From Vibrio mangrovi (GTDB taxonomy: Bacteria; Pseudomonadota; Gammaproteobacteria; Enterobacterales; Vibrionaceae): a stretch of 64,000 bases of DNA. Location of the stretch: positions 806,001-870,000 of the forward strand of contig NZ_AP024884.1 of NCBI RefSeq assembly GCF_024346955.1, in the 5' to 3' direction. The translations under genes and the position numbers were made by a program. Below, in pieces: positions 18,001-27,906 of the stretch. Each line of letters begins with the position of its first letter. Within the stretch, counting starts at the first letter, position 1. Under the pieces are notes generated by a model. That model was not told the origin of the DNA. It searched no databases and was given only the letters and a program-made list of their open reading frames with translations.

Positions 18001-19670
18001 TGCAGACTTTCACTCTGATACGAATACTGGCCTAAACGTGACTGAGTCATCAAATCACGGCTTTTCCGTAGCCCCAGAATAAGCGAGTCACAATCATGAC
18101 AGGTCACACCAAGACGACAAGAAAAATCCCGCCGTCCCTGTTCCAGGGTTCCTTCCAGATCGTTCAGGGTCAGAGTGTCTGAATAGTCACGACTCCCGTT
18201 CTGGTGTTCAGTTAGATAATTTTCGAGTTGTAAGACCCTTTCTCTCAGATCCCGCCAGTTTCTTGCTGACAAGCGGATATGATATGTATCTTCTTCAAAA
18301 GGCCGACCTTGCCCCGCTCGCTCTGAGCAGGGAAATTCCGGAGCCTGTTGCAAAATAACGTGTACATTGGTTCCCCCGACCCCAAAAGAGCTGACACCGG
18401 CATAGCGGGACTCACCGGATTGTGGAATCCAAGGAATGGGAGACGAGGCTAGCCGAAGCGGATAATTATGTCTGCTGAACTCTTCCCGGGGATTTTCTGC
18501 ATAGAGACTCGGTGGAATGTGACAATATTTCAACGCTAAGACGGTTTTGATCAAACCGGCAATCCCGGATGCTGCATCCAAATGACCAATATTAGATTTA
18601 ACAGAACCAATTAAAACCGGTGTATTACGTCTGTTTCTCTGGGTAAAGACTTTTTCTAGAGCGGTCAGTTCGATCAGATCGCCTAAATCAGTTCCCGTAC
18701 CATGAGCTTCAATATAATCAATCTTATCTGGTGAGATTCCGGCATGTGCCAACGCTTCCTGAATGACAGCGACCTGACCTTCAACTGAAGGTGCGGTAAA
18801 AGAGCCTTTTGAGCGGCCATCATTATTACAGGCACTTCCTTTAATCACAGCAAGGATCATATCTCCATCATCAATTGCATCATGTAACCGCTTCACTGCG
18901 ATGAGACCAGCGCCATGGCTGAACACTGTTCCCGTGGCCTGTGAGCTAAACGCTTTGCAATGCCCATCTTTAGCCAGAATACCGGATTCAAGATACTGGT
19001 AGGCTGTTTGCTGAGGTGTACGAATTGCTACGCCGCCAGCTAAAGCCATATCACACTCATAATCCAGCAGAGCCTGACAAGCCAGATGAACAGAAGCAAG
19101 TGAGGATGAGCAAGCAGTCCGAACCGTATAAGACGGTCCATTAAGATTCAACTGGTAAGAAATCTGACTACTGATATAGTCTGTGTTGTTCAAGACTCCC
19201 AACTGACCAGACCCGATATCTGGTAGTTCGGACAGTCGCTCGCGCAAATAATACCCATATGTATTGTTCGCGGCTCCCACATACACTCCAATACGACCCG
19301 GATATTTTTCAGCACAATACCCAGAACGTTCCAGAGTCTGCCAGGCCAACTCCAGCATCAGTCTCTGTTGAGGATCCGACAATTCTGCATCTTTACTGCT
19401 GTAGCCAAAAAATTCCGCGTCAAAATAGTTTGCATCGTCGATAATACCTGCCGCACCAACTAAATCTGCCGTAGACTTGCGGGGACGCGCAAACAGGCTG
19501 TTTTCCGACAGATCCGGATTATATCGGCTGATGGACTCTCTGGCTGAAATCAGGTTATCCCAAAATGCTTCTTCACTATCAGCGCCCGGAAATTTCAACC
19601 CTAATCCAATAATTGCAATATCAGTATCGCTGCCATCTTCAGTTTGTCCGTTATTTCTATCCACATCCAT
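15096..19670 (-). CDS. PKS module: KS-(degenerate AT)-KR-ACP
   Basis: Numbered from the ATG at 19670 (1524 residues, AAGGTAGC upstream). KS residues 17-440 with TACSSS (C187), EAHGTGT (H323) and NIGHLD (H363) form a complete triad. The next 400 residues have AT-like flanks, including ISGVIDIADACQLLV and a terminal FCRREY, but the GHSxGE elbow reads GSGIGI with Gly678 where the acylating Ser should be. The FPGQGxQ segment reads LLFSGVHENP, so it should not load malonyl. KR (about 905-1375) has GGLGSFG and K1247, S1271, Y1284; the usual Asn is His1288. The ACP has LGGTSLTAL with Ser1461, then a C-terminal helix ESILAEIEGL typical of docking linkers. No DH or ER is present, so the ketide would be left as a beta-hydroxyl. 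It lies between the two large NRPS genes on the same strand. Confidence 0.93.
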   Translation of the reverse strand: MDVDRNNGQTEDGSDTDIAIIGLGLKFPGADSEEAFWDNLISARESISRYNPDLSENSLFARPRKSTADLVGAAGIIDDANYFDAEFFGYSSKDAELSDPQQRLMLELAWQTLERSGYCAEKYPGRIGVYVGAANNTYGYYLRERLSELPDIGSGQLGVLNNTDYISSQISYQLNLNGPSYTVRTACSSSLASVHLACQALLDYECDMALAGGVAIRTPQQTAYQYLESGILAKDGHCKAFSSQATGTVFSHGAGLIAVKRLHDAIDDGDMILAVIKGSACNNDGRSKGSFTAPSVEGQVAVIQEALAHAGISPDKIDYIEAHGTGTDLGDLIELTALEKVFTQRNRRNTPVLIGSVKSNIGHLDAASGIAGLIKTVLALKYCHIPPSLYAENPREEFSRHNYPLRLASSPIPWIPQSGESRYAGVSSFGVGGTNVHVILQQAPEFPCSERAGQGRPFEEDTYHIRLSARNWRDLRERVLQLENYLTEHQNGSRDYSDTLTLNDLEGTLEQGRRDFSCRLGVTCHDCDSLILGLRKSRDLMTQSRLGQYSYQSESLHGNLADDKGEIFLGQVQDQPRLLLLFSGVHENPIACVKSFYTADQQCREEIEHCINIACREFSGFAELRRVLSTSDNVTGDDYWKYRDFSTQERLCTFMADYIFARMLIMRHSYPSECAGSGIGILAAACISGVIDIADACQLLVHWDDKEQLLTKLQDITFRTARYPLVSNQTGWRQTDEERISGTFWFSQLTHNIEEQAWRVVLSGYDVVDVVETGYEQQLTRYLSGQPYRINEATEIKRKMVGYSYRYWQRCQLRLWTRRPVLSSPCHQRFRRIVLPTYPFCRREYTISTLELPPKADKNHQESDSAPVNKIDDRSQWFYTPGWVRDSRQTAFPRMADTKENPVWLVLGANEKQCEAWKDALTRKDIRVVTVFSGETYRCYREDHYSINLSCQMDFRQLFTQLSLVGLAPHNVIHLLNLGDCNARSYGLYNPFYSVIWLAAVHAEHSVNSEGFFIVSHHAHLVHGTEQMAAERAMLSACIRVIPQEHHRLICRNIDIDDSESDILQPDTFELIYTEIIRDTDERIVAYRNGMRWTPTYQRLTPSMEQISLLPEHGGTYLILGGLGSFGLIAAAYLAGKGAATVVLAHRGTFPERCQWEGYLETTEHDDLTAARIRRLKAIEETGCQLELVQTELGKDASSLFQVFDKLVKQHGDITGVIHTAGVTGPETHFSAERATTERSEKIFSSKVDGIRHLMQALEHFRPGFCLLTSSLSPFLGGLGLSAYTAAHCFMDMSVLQNHLQQHLSWRNSRLPDDIPLAQKHTTVLRTINWEGWAPLGSVLSAHAAGKSISHYWMSEEEICACFDEVLKVQQPQQMIIATGDLESRMRQWQDFSDNSRRSFSDQNAEQQSIHLLQDEQRHDDIVSEYSLEDVCEILKGLVTELLGNEKVSETDSFFHLGGTSLTALQLLGRVQDIFQQRVSIEHFYNNSTIQELAQIIYFQFDQDKLHHIESILAEIEGLDAEEL

Positions 19671-19726
19671 CAAAGCTACCTTTCATTATTTATTCTGGGT
19701 TTCATGGCACAAAAATGCTTCCACAT

Positions 19727-22700
19727 TCAATTTGTATGATGTGTATGCCTATATCTTCGGTGAGCTGCTTTTCGCCTGATTTCTCCCCGGTTACGCGGAT
19801 TCTTATCATCTCCGTCATGACGATCATCAGTGTAAGAAGAAGGCGTCAGGTAGGCAGAGAAAGTGCGAATACTCGGATACTGCAGTAAATCGGCCAGTTG
19901 AATATCTTGTGTAATTTTCTGCCTTAACAAACCATGTAACTGAATCAGGGATAGCGAGTTGCCGCCAAGCTCGAAAAATGTTTTATCTACATCAGCAATC
20001 TCTTTTTGTAACACCTGCTGCCATAATTGCTTCACCTGATCAAAGATGTTCACATCGCCGTCATCACCGATAAATTCTCGTTGTTTCATTTCCAACCGAT
20101 GCTTAAGTACCTGATAATCAGTTTTACCACTGGCTAAAACAGGCCACTCATCCAGATAAATCCATTGGCTCGGCCACAAAGCACTCGCCAACTGACTATC
20201 TAGCAATTCCCGAAAAATCGACTCTGACAAAGGACTGGCATCAACTGACTGATAAAAGGCAATCAGATCGGGGTATTCCATAAACTCCCGTGGAATAACC
20301 GCTATTTTATGAATACGATGATCAGATATGAGAATTGTCTCGATTTCTTCTGGCTCCAGACGCAGACCTCGCAGTTTGAACTGCCGGTCACGGCGGCCGA
20401 TAAATTCCAGTGTCCCATCAGGTAAACGACGTGCAAGATCACCAGTTCGATACATGCGTTCTCCGTCTCGTGGCAAACCCGATGTCCGGGGAAACGGATT
20501 ATCAATAAATACGGTCTCAGTAAGTGATGAATCGTGAATATATCCACTTGCCAGATTTTTACCGGCAACATAGATCTCTCCGATGTCGCCAACCACCGTA
20601 TGACATAAATTTTCATCCAACAAATAAACCTCATTCCCCGAAATCGCCCGCCCTATCGGAACACTCTCAGTCAGAAATGAATCACTTGAAGCATCAAAAC
20701 AGCAGACATCAGCCATGACTTCAGTACAGCCATACAAATTGAGCACCGTCACATTCGGTAGCAATTGCTTTAACCTGCGATATAACGATGAGGGGAAGAT
20801 TTCACCACTGACGATCCAACGATTTAAATACGTCAGCTTTTGAATTTTCTCAGGTGCCTGATCAATCAAAGTTTTAAGTAGCGATGGTACCAGAACAAGA
20901 TGAGTGACTCTTTCCTGCTGTAAGATTTCTATCATGCGATATGGATCTTTTACCTGCTCAGCACTAAAAATAAATAGAGGAATTCCCTGCAATAACGGGC
21001 TAAATAATTCACAAATCGAATCAACAAAACTGAGAGATGTCTTCTGACAGCAGATATCTTGTACTGAATACGGAAAGCGATTCCACATCCATGTTAAACG
21101 GTTAATGATTGCCGAATGAGGTAGCAATACTCCTTTAGGCTGCCCCTGAGAACCAGACGTATATATCAGACAAGCATCTCTGTTGCGGGGAATATCCCGC
21201 CGGCACTGGAGACCAACTGACTCGAAACTATCCGCCATTCTTTTTTCATGAAGTATATTCTCGAAATCACGATACAAGATACAATGAACTTTATCAGTAA
21301 TCTGGTTATTTTTCGGTAAATAATCAGAATCACAAAGCATCCGGTGACATCCGGCATGTTCAAGTATATAGTTTTGCCGTTTTATAGGCGCATTATGTTC
21401 GATCGGTAAATAAATACATCCCAATTTCAGAGTTGCAATAATACTGACAATGGCGTCCATTGAACGAGTCATATTAATAGCAACGACTTCTCCGGGAGTA
21501 ACTCCGTATTCCAGCATGTAATTCGCCAGTGAATGAGCATAAGCATTTAATTGTGAAAAAGTCATCTGGCCAAGATCACTTTTGAGTGCCATGGCCGAGG
21601 GGGTTTTCCTGACCTGAGCATCGAATAACTCTATCAGGTTCATCGCATGATCATCGCCAATCACATCAGGATCCGGAGATTGGGAAAGCTGCAATAAATC
21701 ATGACTCAGAGAAAGTTCATACTGAAAAAATTTGGACATATCATCATCAAACCCGGTCAATTGAATCAGAATTTGTTCAAAGTCCCGGCTCAATACTTCC
21801 ACAATTTCTCCGGCTTGATCTGACTCAGAAAACAGATCGCGGTTATAAATGAAATCAAAAGATAAATACTGACCGTGTAAATCTTCCAGTACATGCCCCA
21901 TCACTGCCAGAGGAAAATTCGTCTGCTCGTAAACTTCAATATCAAAGACTCTCGCCAGTTCATGCGCCTGACCTGATAGGTCAGCAACAGGATAGTTTTC
22001 AAAAACCAATACTGCATCAAACAACTCAGTCATCTGCCCGATGCCCGCCCATTGCTGAATGTCATGTAGCGAGTCTGCTTCATATCGTTGCAACTGACTC
22101 GTCGTCAAATGAACCTGTTGCAGATACGATGCAATGGTTTGCATCCTGTTCACCGAAATCCGAACAGGTAACATATTGATGAATAAACCGACGGCCTGAG
22201 CAGCCTGACCCGACATCAGATTTCTCCCGGAGAATACCTGCCCGAATACAACATCATTCATAGCATTCCGCTGACAGGATAAAATCCCCCACGCCCCCTG
22301 AATCACAGTATTGAGGGTTAACTGTTGATCTTGTGCTAATTGGATCAGAGAACGGGTTTGTTCATCTGAAAACCGGATTGTCCGACGCTGCCATTGTGAA
22401 GCTCGCCATGTATGATTATGACGAAGTGAAGAAGTTAACAGTCGGTTTGGTTGCAAAGGTTTTGCAAGATATGAACACCAGAAATCCTGAGAGCATACCT
22501 TATCCTGGCGATGTATCACCTGTTTAATAAAATCCGAGTAATCCGGAATGTCTGAGTCCGCATCAGCTTTAGACAAATTCCCATGCCACGGCTCACTCAA
22601 GCTCATTTGTCTAAGACGTCTGAGAACTTTATCGATCAGGATTGAGGTTGACCACCCATCTACCAGCAGGTGGTGAATACTCCACAAAACCTGACAAGTC

Positions 22701-25700
22701 TTTTCTGACAGACGAGCAATAAATAAATGTTGCAACGGTGGTCTAGATAAATCGAATCCTTGCTCCCGGACGGTAAAAGCAAATTTTTCCAGCCGCTGCC
22801 GTTGTACTACCGTTGGCAAATTCCGCCAGTCTTCTACCGTATATGGAACATCCCGTATCCCTGAATTGAATTGAAGCGGTTGACTCAGGTTTTCCCAGAT
22901 AAAACCATTATGCAGATTAACGTATTCCGACATCACGCTCTGCCACACCCGAATCAATTGCTCTGGTAATAACGCCCCTTCAATCTTCCAGCCAATCTGA
23001 TTGATATATATCCCAGAGTCAGGCATCAGCAATGATTGAAAAAGAATCCCACTTTGCATAGGAGACAACGGATAAAGATCGTCGATACGACCAACATTCT
23101 GCATCAGTTGGGGCAAAAAATTAGCAGATTGCTGTTCTACAACTGAAGCTGCTAAAGGGAAATCTTCAATACGGACCGTGAACGCCAGCTCTTCCTGATA
23201 CTTTAATACTGTAAACTGCTTATGGATCGCCAGCTCCAGTTGACGGAGTTCCTGTACACTTAGCTGTAAGCCATCATACTTCACTAAAATTTCCAACTGC
23301 CCGGCACGAATATAACTGTCAAATGTCAACCAATATGGCAAAGGTTGCAATTCACTACCAACTAAATGAAATGATGATGACTGAAGATTAAATAATGTAC
23401 TGTCTGAGAACTGTTGATCCGGCTCTCCCAGATAGTTGATTGCTACCTGAGCGGGAAGAGACTCTTTCTGATGATCAGGCATATGACTTAACTGTTTTTT
23501 AATCGTCATCAAACTCATATGTTTATCCGACTCAACCGATATTGTCTGCAACCGGGTAAACCATCCAACCGCATTCCCAACATTTACGTTAGTTCTTTCA
23601 CTATACCGCCCCTGTTGCTCTACATGCACATCAAAGCATGATTCAGCGCGCAAACTATTCTGCAAAGCACCAATCAAAACGTAACTGATCAAAACCTGCC
23701 CAGAGACCTGATAACATTTTGACAGTTCAGACATTGAGATACCCGCAGCAGATAAGTCGATGGCCCAGATTTGCTGCATGGGTTCAGAGGCTGACTTCAG
23801 GCCTTTGTCTTGTTTCACCGCGACATTACCCGCTACATATGAGTGTTTGTTACCCTGTTTTTGTCGATCAACCTGCTGCGACCAATGCAGATAAGCCAGA
23901 CGTTCTGTATTTGCAAGCCGCTCGCTATGTATGTCAGACAAACGAACATCGGATAAATGTCCGGCACACATTTGTTGATAGATCTGAGTAAAATCCTGTA
24001 ACAGGATATCGATAGAAAGCAGGTCAACCGCCAGATGATGGATAATAAAAATGAGCTTTCCGGCACTACCCTTCTCATCTAAGACAATCAGCTGCAACAA
24101 GCGACCGGTGCGGATATCGAGATTAGCCGCAATATGCCGGATCTGTGCTTTTAGATCTTGGGCGTCTTCTGCACCAGAATATTCAATCAAATGGACATAT
24201 TTGTAAGTGTCACTGTCAATTTCAGCGATAGAGCGCGGATACTGAGTCCAGTTTCCCTCTTCACAGCTAAATGCCGTCGATAAAGCAGCGTGGCGTTTAC
24301 ATAAAACTTTCACGATCACAGGAAGATGCTGAGTATCGAGAGGTTGCGTAAGATCGAGACTGACTTCCCAATAGTATGTATTTTCTTGTAGTGGATCCTG
24401 TTGGCTAGCACTTTGTTGTTGGTAAGGTTGTTGTTGGTAAGGTTGTTGTTGATAAGGCTGTTGTTGACAAAACTGTTGAAAAAACCATGCCTGAGCTGGT
24501 CCTACCGGGCCACTTTTTGCAAAGTCCGGGTGATGTAATGACAGCGGAACCGATTTGATCTTTGTGACAAGTTCTGCAATCGTCGGGCATTCAAAGAAAT
24601 GTTCAGCCTGTAACTCTATATGATGTTCTTGTAATCGGGCAATCACCTGCAAAACCCGAATTGAATCGCCCCCCACCTGAAAGAAATTATCAGTCCGGCG
24701 AATCCGGTTAACTTTAAGTACTTTTTGCCAGACATCAGCTATCAGGGCTTCCTGCTCTGACTCAAATATAATCTCATCAGAAAGAGAAGCTGATAATTCA
24801 GAAACATATCCGCTGAACTGACTTTCCAGCCGGTTTCTATCGATTTTTCCACTACTCATCAACGGAAGATTTTCAATCCCGATGAAGATCTGGGGTAGCA
24901 TAAAATGCGGGAGTCGACTGGCAAGAAAGCGGTGTAAAACATCACCGATATTTTCTTTCATTGTCAGAGTGCTGTCAGGCTTCAATTGTACAATAGCAAG
25001 CAGACGTGACACGGTCTGTTCAACACTTTTTTCAGCAATCACCGCACAATTTCGTATATCCGGGTGTTGTTTCAGAGACTGTTCAATTTCAGATAAATCC
25101 ACCCGGAAACCCTTAAACTTCACCTGATGGTCGATACGTCCGACAATTTGAATCTGGCCATCTCTCTGATAGTAGGCAAGATCGCCAGTACGGTACATCT
25201 TACCTTCAGGAAAAGATGCCGCTTTCACGATTTGCGACTTTTCCCCGGAATTTCCTGACGCCTGATCTATGGCTAAAAACGGACTGTCTATGGCTAAAAA
25301 CGGATTGTCTAAAAAGCGCAGTCCGGTTTGCTCAGGTTCATTCAGATATCCTCTCGCAATACCATATCCGGCAATGTAAAGTTCCCCGACAACCTCTTCG
25401 GGCAGCACTCGTAACTGTTCATCCAGAATATAAGTCTGAGTATTATCAATTGCCGTGCCAATCGGTACCCGATTCATATGAACGGGTAGAGGCTGACGTG
25501 GGTTACATTGAAATAAATGAGAGTAAACAGTATATTCTGTTGGCCCGTAAGCATTAATGAAATGCACTCTGTCACACCACTGTTTCGCCAGTTCGGTGGA
25601 ACAAACTTCCCCCACACAGACAATTGTCAGGCCAGGGTGAACAGCCAACTCTTCCGGAGTAAAATTCGCAAGAAGCGAAGGAACCGTAACCATTACATCA

Positions 25701-27904
25701 ATGCGATACTCTTTTACGGCGGTTAAAAGCGCGGTGCCATTCAGTTGTCCCCAGTCCATCATATAGAGGGTAGCGCCATGAAACAGTGCCATACATATTT
25801 CACCAACCGAGCCGTCAAAACTAATTGAAGACATTTGTGAAATATGATTGCCAGGACCGATCGAAAAATACCGCTGCTGCCAGCAGGCAAGATGATATAA
25901 ATTGCGATGCTCGATCATTACACCTTTGGGTTCACCTGTTGTACCCGACGTATAGATGACATACGCCAGATCATCCGGTGAAATCTGCACATCTGGATTT
26001 ATTGTGGACTGAACCGAAATTTCATCTTTGTCAGTGTCCAGATCGATATGAAATAATAATCCTGCCGGTAACTGATGAGACCATTGGCGGGATGAAATTA
26101 CCAGATGAGTTTCTGAGCTATCAAGTAAACGCTCTATTCGTTTCTCCGGCAAAGTTGTCTCGATCGGAATATATGCACCTCCGGCTTTCAATATTGCCAG
26201 AATACAGATAATGAAGTCACTTCCCCGCTCCAGATGAATACCCACTGTAATATCTTTCTGGACACCCAGAGAAATTAAATAATGGCTTAACTGATTTGCT
26301 CTGGTATTTATTTCCCCATAACTGAGTTGTGTATCTGGTGTAACAAGCGCAATCTGTTCCGGCTGTTCTTCTGCATATTTTTCAAATAACTGGTTCACAG
26401 GAATCGGACAACCGATATCAACTTGTGTTTGATTATATTCAATGAGTAAACGTTGTCTTTCTGTTGCTGTTAATTGCTGATATTCAGACAAAGATTTTTC
26501 CGGTGCTTCGATAATCTGCCCGAGTAAATCATGATAGTGATTGATCATCTGCTCAATAGATTGTGCAGTAAATATGTCACAGCTGAACTCAACACTTCCC
26601 CGTAACTCTCCCGTGAACTCTTCAAAACTAAAAGCCAGATCAAACGGGCAGTAACCCGCATGATATGTCTTCAGTTTGACATCAAGATCGGCAAACTCAA
26701 AACCTTCTTCCGGCTGATGATACATCATGAATTTACTGCGGAATAAAGGGGATTGATATGGAGAACGCTGATCGGAGAATAATCTGATCAGACTTTCATA
26801 TGGCATGGTCTGATAACGGTAGGCATCGGCAAGAGAGGATTGAAGCTGGTGTAAAAAAGTAGCAAAGTCATCACCCAACGCCAGTTCATGACGCATGACC
26901 AATTGATTTACGAAACATCCGATAAAATTTTCACTACCTGCTATATCTCGGTTTGTAACATCAATTCCAACCGTAATATCTTGCTGACGGCTATAGTGGA
27001 AAACAAGCAGATAATATGCGGAGAGCAATAATGTGTATAACGTTGTGTTCTGTTCACGTGCAAATGCAGTTAATTTTTTAACCAATAACGGTTCAAAATG
27101 GATATGACTGACTGAAGCCCGGAAACTATTCTTCTGTCGTTGATCCGGATTCAGCGGTAAACTTTGAGGAGGTACATCTTTCAACCGGTTGAGCCAGTAT
27201 TCCCGCTCGTCGATTAAATTTTCTTCATTCGTCGCCCGATGTTGCTTTTCTCTCAATAAACGATATTCATCATCCCGAACAGATATTTCAGCCGGCTGCC
27301 CAGCGACACAGGCATTATAATAAGTACATAGATCACCCAGAAATAGGGACTGTGAATAACCATCAAAAATAATATGATGAACAGTAATATTCAGCCAATG
27401 CAAATGTTCATTGAATCGTAGTAGTTGTACCCGCCATAACGGAGCCAGATCCAGTTGAAACCCCTGACGCGCCTGTTGCTTTGCCAATTCTTCCGGGTCG
27501 TCTTCAGAATGAACAGTCAAAACCGATAAAGAAACTTTCCCCTGAGGCTCAATATACTGCGTAACAATCAGATCACCCTGCTCATCTGTAGAAGATTCAA
27601 ATCGGCTTCTCAGTGCCGGTTGCTCGGCAACAATCTGTTCCAGAGCCAACTGAAGTGCTTCTAAATGCAAATGTCCCTTTAGCTCAAGTGTCATTGACTC
27701 ATTATATGCAGAATCAGAATGGATACTTTCCTGAAGCCATAATCCCAATTCAGCAGAAGTCGCATTATTCAATTTATCATGACCAGAAGAAACAGAATTT
27801 CCTTGTGACTTTGCCTTTGCCATATTCTTCTGTTGTAATTTTAAAGTTAACAGGGCACGCTGCTGTTCGGTTAAGTGGCTCAACTTATCATTTTTTTTAG
27901 ACAT
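19727..27904 (-). CDS. NRPS: C-A-T-E-C-A(beta-Ala)-T
   Basis: About 2725 residues. Domains: short helical N-terminus (HLTEQQRALLTLKLQQKNM); C1 with HHIIFDG (~175); A1 with YTSGTTGEPKG (~650) and GKIDRNRL (~1017); T1 with QVGGDSIRV (Ser ~1078); epimerisation domain with GPAQAWFF and HHLAVDL (~1292) and NAVGWFT; C2 with LYPLSPMQSGILF and HHLLVDGWS (~1744), of the kind that follows an E domain; A2 with YTSGSQGQPKG (~2250) and GKTDY (~2598); T2 with ELGGNSLSL (~2650). The A2 pocket reads VDCVISLADK, one residue from the published beta-alanine code VDWVISLADK. A1 reads DGGVVVAVYK, unassigned. So a D-configured residue is joined to a beta-amino acid. It ends on a T domain, handing over to the PKS KS downstream. 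It starts two bases after the stop of the FAAL/FkbH gene. Slippage-type repeats lie in A1 and E. Confidence 0.94.
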   Translation of the reverse strand: MSKKNDKLSHLTEQQRALLTLKLQQKNMAKAKSQGNSVSSGHDKLNNATSAELGLWLQESIHSDSAYNESMTLELKGHLHLEALQLALEQIVAEQPALRSRFESSTDEQGDLIVTQYIEPQGKVSLSVLTVHSEDDPEELAKQQARQGFQLDLAPLWRVQLLRFNEHLHWLNITVHHIIFDGYSQSLFLGDLCTYYNACVAGQPAEISVRDDEYRLLREKQHRATNEENLIDEREYWLNRLKDVPPQSLPLNPDQRQKNSFRASVSHIHFEPLLVKKLTAFAREQNTTLYTLLLSAYYLLVFHYSRQQDITVGIDVTNRDIAGSENFIGCFVNQLVMRHELALGDDFATFLHQLQSSLADAYRYQTMPYESLIRLFSDQRSPYQSPLFRSKFMMYHQPEEGFEFADLDVKLKTYHAGYCPFDLAFSFEEFTGELRGSVEFSCDIFTAQSIEQMINHYHDLLGQIIEAPEKSLSEYQQLTATERQRLLIEYNQTQVDIGCPIPVNQLFEKYAEEQPEQIALVTPDTQLSYGEINTRANQLSHYLISLGVQKDITVGIHLERGSDFIICILAILKAGGAYIPIETTLPEKRIERLLDSSETHLVISSRQWSHQLPAGLLFHIDLDTDKDEISVQSTINPDVQISPDDLAYVIYTSGTTGEPKGVMIEHRNLYHLACWQQRYFSIGPGNHISQMSSISFDGSVGEICMALFHGATLYMMDWGQLNGTALLTAVKEYRIDVMVTVPSLLANFTPEELAVHPGLTIVCVGEVCSTELAKQWCDRVHFINAYGPTEYTVYSHLFQCNPRQPLPVHMNRVPIGTAIDNTQTYILDEQLRVLPEEVVGELYIAGYGIARGYLNEPEQTGLRFLDNPFLAIDSPFLAIDQASGNSGEKSQIVKAASFPEGKMYRTGDLAYYQRDGQIQIVGRIDHQVKFKGFRVDLSEIEQSLKQHPDIRNCAVIAEKSVEQTVSRLLAIVQLKPDSTLTMKENIGDVLHRFLASRLPHFMLPQIFIGIENLPLMSSGKIDRNRLESQFSGYVSELSASLSDEIIFESEQEALIADVWQKVLKVNRIRRTDNFFQVGGDSIRVLQVIARLQEHHIELQAEHFFECPTIAELVTKIKSVPLSLHHPDFAKSGPVGPAQAWFFQQFCQQQPYQQQPYQQQPYQQQSASQQDPLQENTYYWEVSLDLTQPLDTQHLPVIVKVLCKRHAALSTAFSCEEGNWTQYPRSIAEIDSDTYKYVHLIEYSGAEDAQDLKAQIRHIAANLDIRTGRLLQLIVLDEKGSAGKLIFIIHHLAVDLLSIDILLQDFTQIYQQMCAGHLSDVRLSDIHSERLANTERLAYLHWSQQVDRQKQGNKHSYVAGNVAVKQDKGLKSASEPMQQIWAIDLSAAGISMSELSKCYQVSGQVLISYVLIGALQNSLRAESCFDVHVEQQGRYSERTNVNVGNAVGWFTRLQTISVESDKHMSLMTIKKQLSHMPDHQKESLPAQVAINYLGEPDQQFSDSTLFNLQSSSFHLVGSELQPLPYWLTFDSYIRAGQLEILVKYDGLQLSVQELRQLELAIHKQFTVLKYQEELAFTVRIEDFPLAASVVEQQSANFLPQLMQNVGRIDDLYPLSPMQSGILFQSLLMPDSGIYINQIGWKIEGALLPEQLIRVWQSVMSEYVNLHNGFIWENLSQPLQFNSGIRDVPYTVEDWRNLPTVVQRQRLEKFAFTVREQGFDLSRPPLQHLFIARLSEKTCQVLWSIHHLLVDGWSTSILIDKVLRRLRQMSLSEPWHGNLSKADADSDIPDYSDFIKQVIHRQDKVCSQDFWCSYLAKPLQPNRLLTSSLRHNHTWRASQWQRRTIRFSDEQTRSLIQLAQDQQLTLNTVIQGAWGILSCQRNAMNDVVFGQVFSGRNLMSGQAAQAVGLFINMLPVRISVNRMQTIASYLQQVHLTTSQLQRYEADSLHDIQQWAGIGQMTELFDAVLVFENYPVADLSGQAHELARVFDIEVYEQTNFPLAVMGHVLEDLHGQYLSFDFIYNRDLFSESDQAGEIVEVLSRDFEQILIQLTGFDDDMSKFFQYELSLSHDLLQLSQSPDPDVIGDDHAMNLIELFDAQVRKTPSAMALKSDLGQMTFSQLNAYAHSLANYMLEYGVTPGEVVAINMTRSMDAIVSIIATLKLGCIYLPIEHNAPIKRQNYILEHAGCHRMLCDSDYLPKNNQITDKVHCILYRDFENILHEKRMADSFESVGLQCRRDIPRNRDACLIYTSGSQGQPKGVLLPHSAIINRLTWMWNRFPYSVQDICCQKTSLSFVDSICELFSPLLQGIPLFIFSAEQVKDPYRMIEILQQERVTHLVLVPSLLKTLIDQAPEKIQKLTYLNRWIVSGEIFPSSLYRRLKQLLPNVTVLNLYGCTEVMADVCCFDASSDSFLTESVPIGRAISGNEVYLLDENLCHTVVGDIGEIYVAGKNLASGYIHDSSLTETVFIDNPFPRTSGLPRDGERMYRTGDLARRLPDGTLEFIGRRDRQFKLRGLRLEPEEIETILISDHRIHKIAVIPREFMEYPDLIAFYQSVDASPLSESIFRELLDSQLASALWPSQWIYLDEWPVLASGKTDYQVLKHRLEMKQREFIGDDGDVNIFDQVKQLWQQVLQKEIADVDKTFFELGGNSLSLIQLHGLLRQKITQDIQLADLLQYPSIRTFSAYLTPSSYTDDRHDGDDKNPRNRGEIRRKAAHRRYRHTHHTN
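24413..24472. repeat. 15-bp tandem repeat encoding PYQQQ in the E domain
   Basis: Four tandem 15-base units (first TTGTTGTTGGTAAGG at 24413; the third has one change, the fourth is degenerate) encode a PYQQQ repeat right after the epimerisation-domain opening GPAQAWFFQQF, about residues 1144-1166. The unit is a multiple of three so the frame is kept. It looks like replication slippage in a flexible loop. Confidence 0.9.
25266..25307. repeat. 21-bp direct duplication in the A1 domain
   Basis: Two adjacent 21-base units (25266-25286 and 25287-25307, differing at one base) duplicate the peptide DxPFLAI in a surface loop before the A8 region of the first adenylation domain of the C-A-T-E-C-A-T protein. 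In frame. Confidence 0.85.
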
Positions 27905-27906
27905 CT

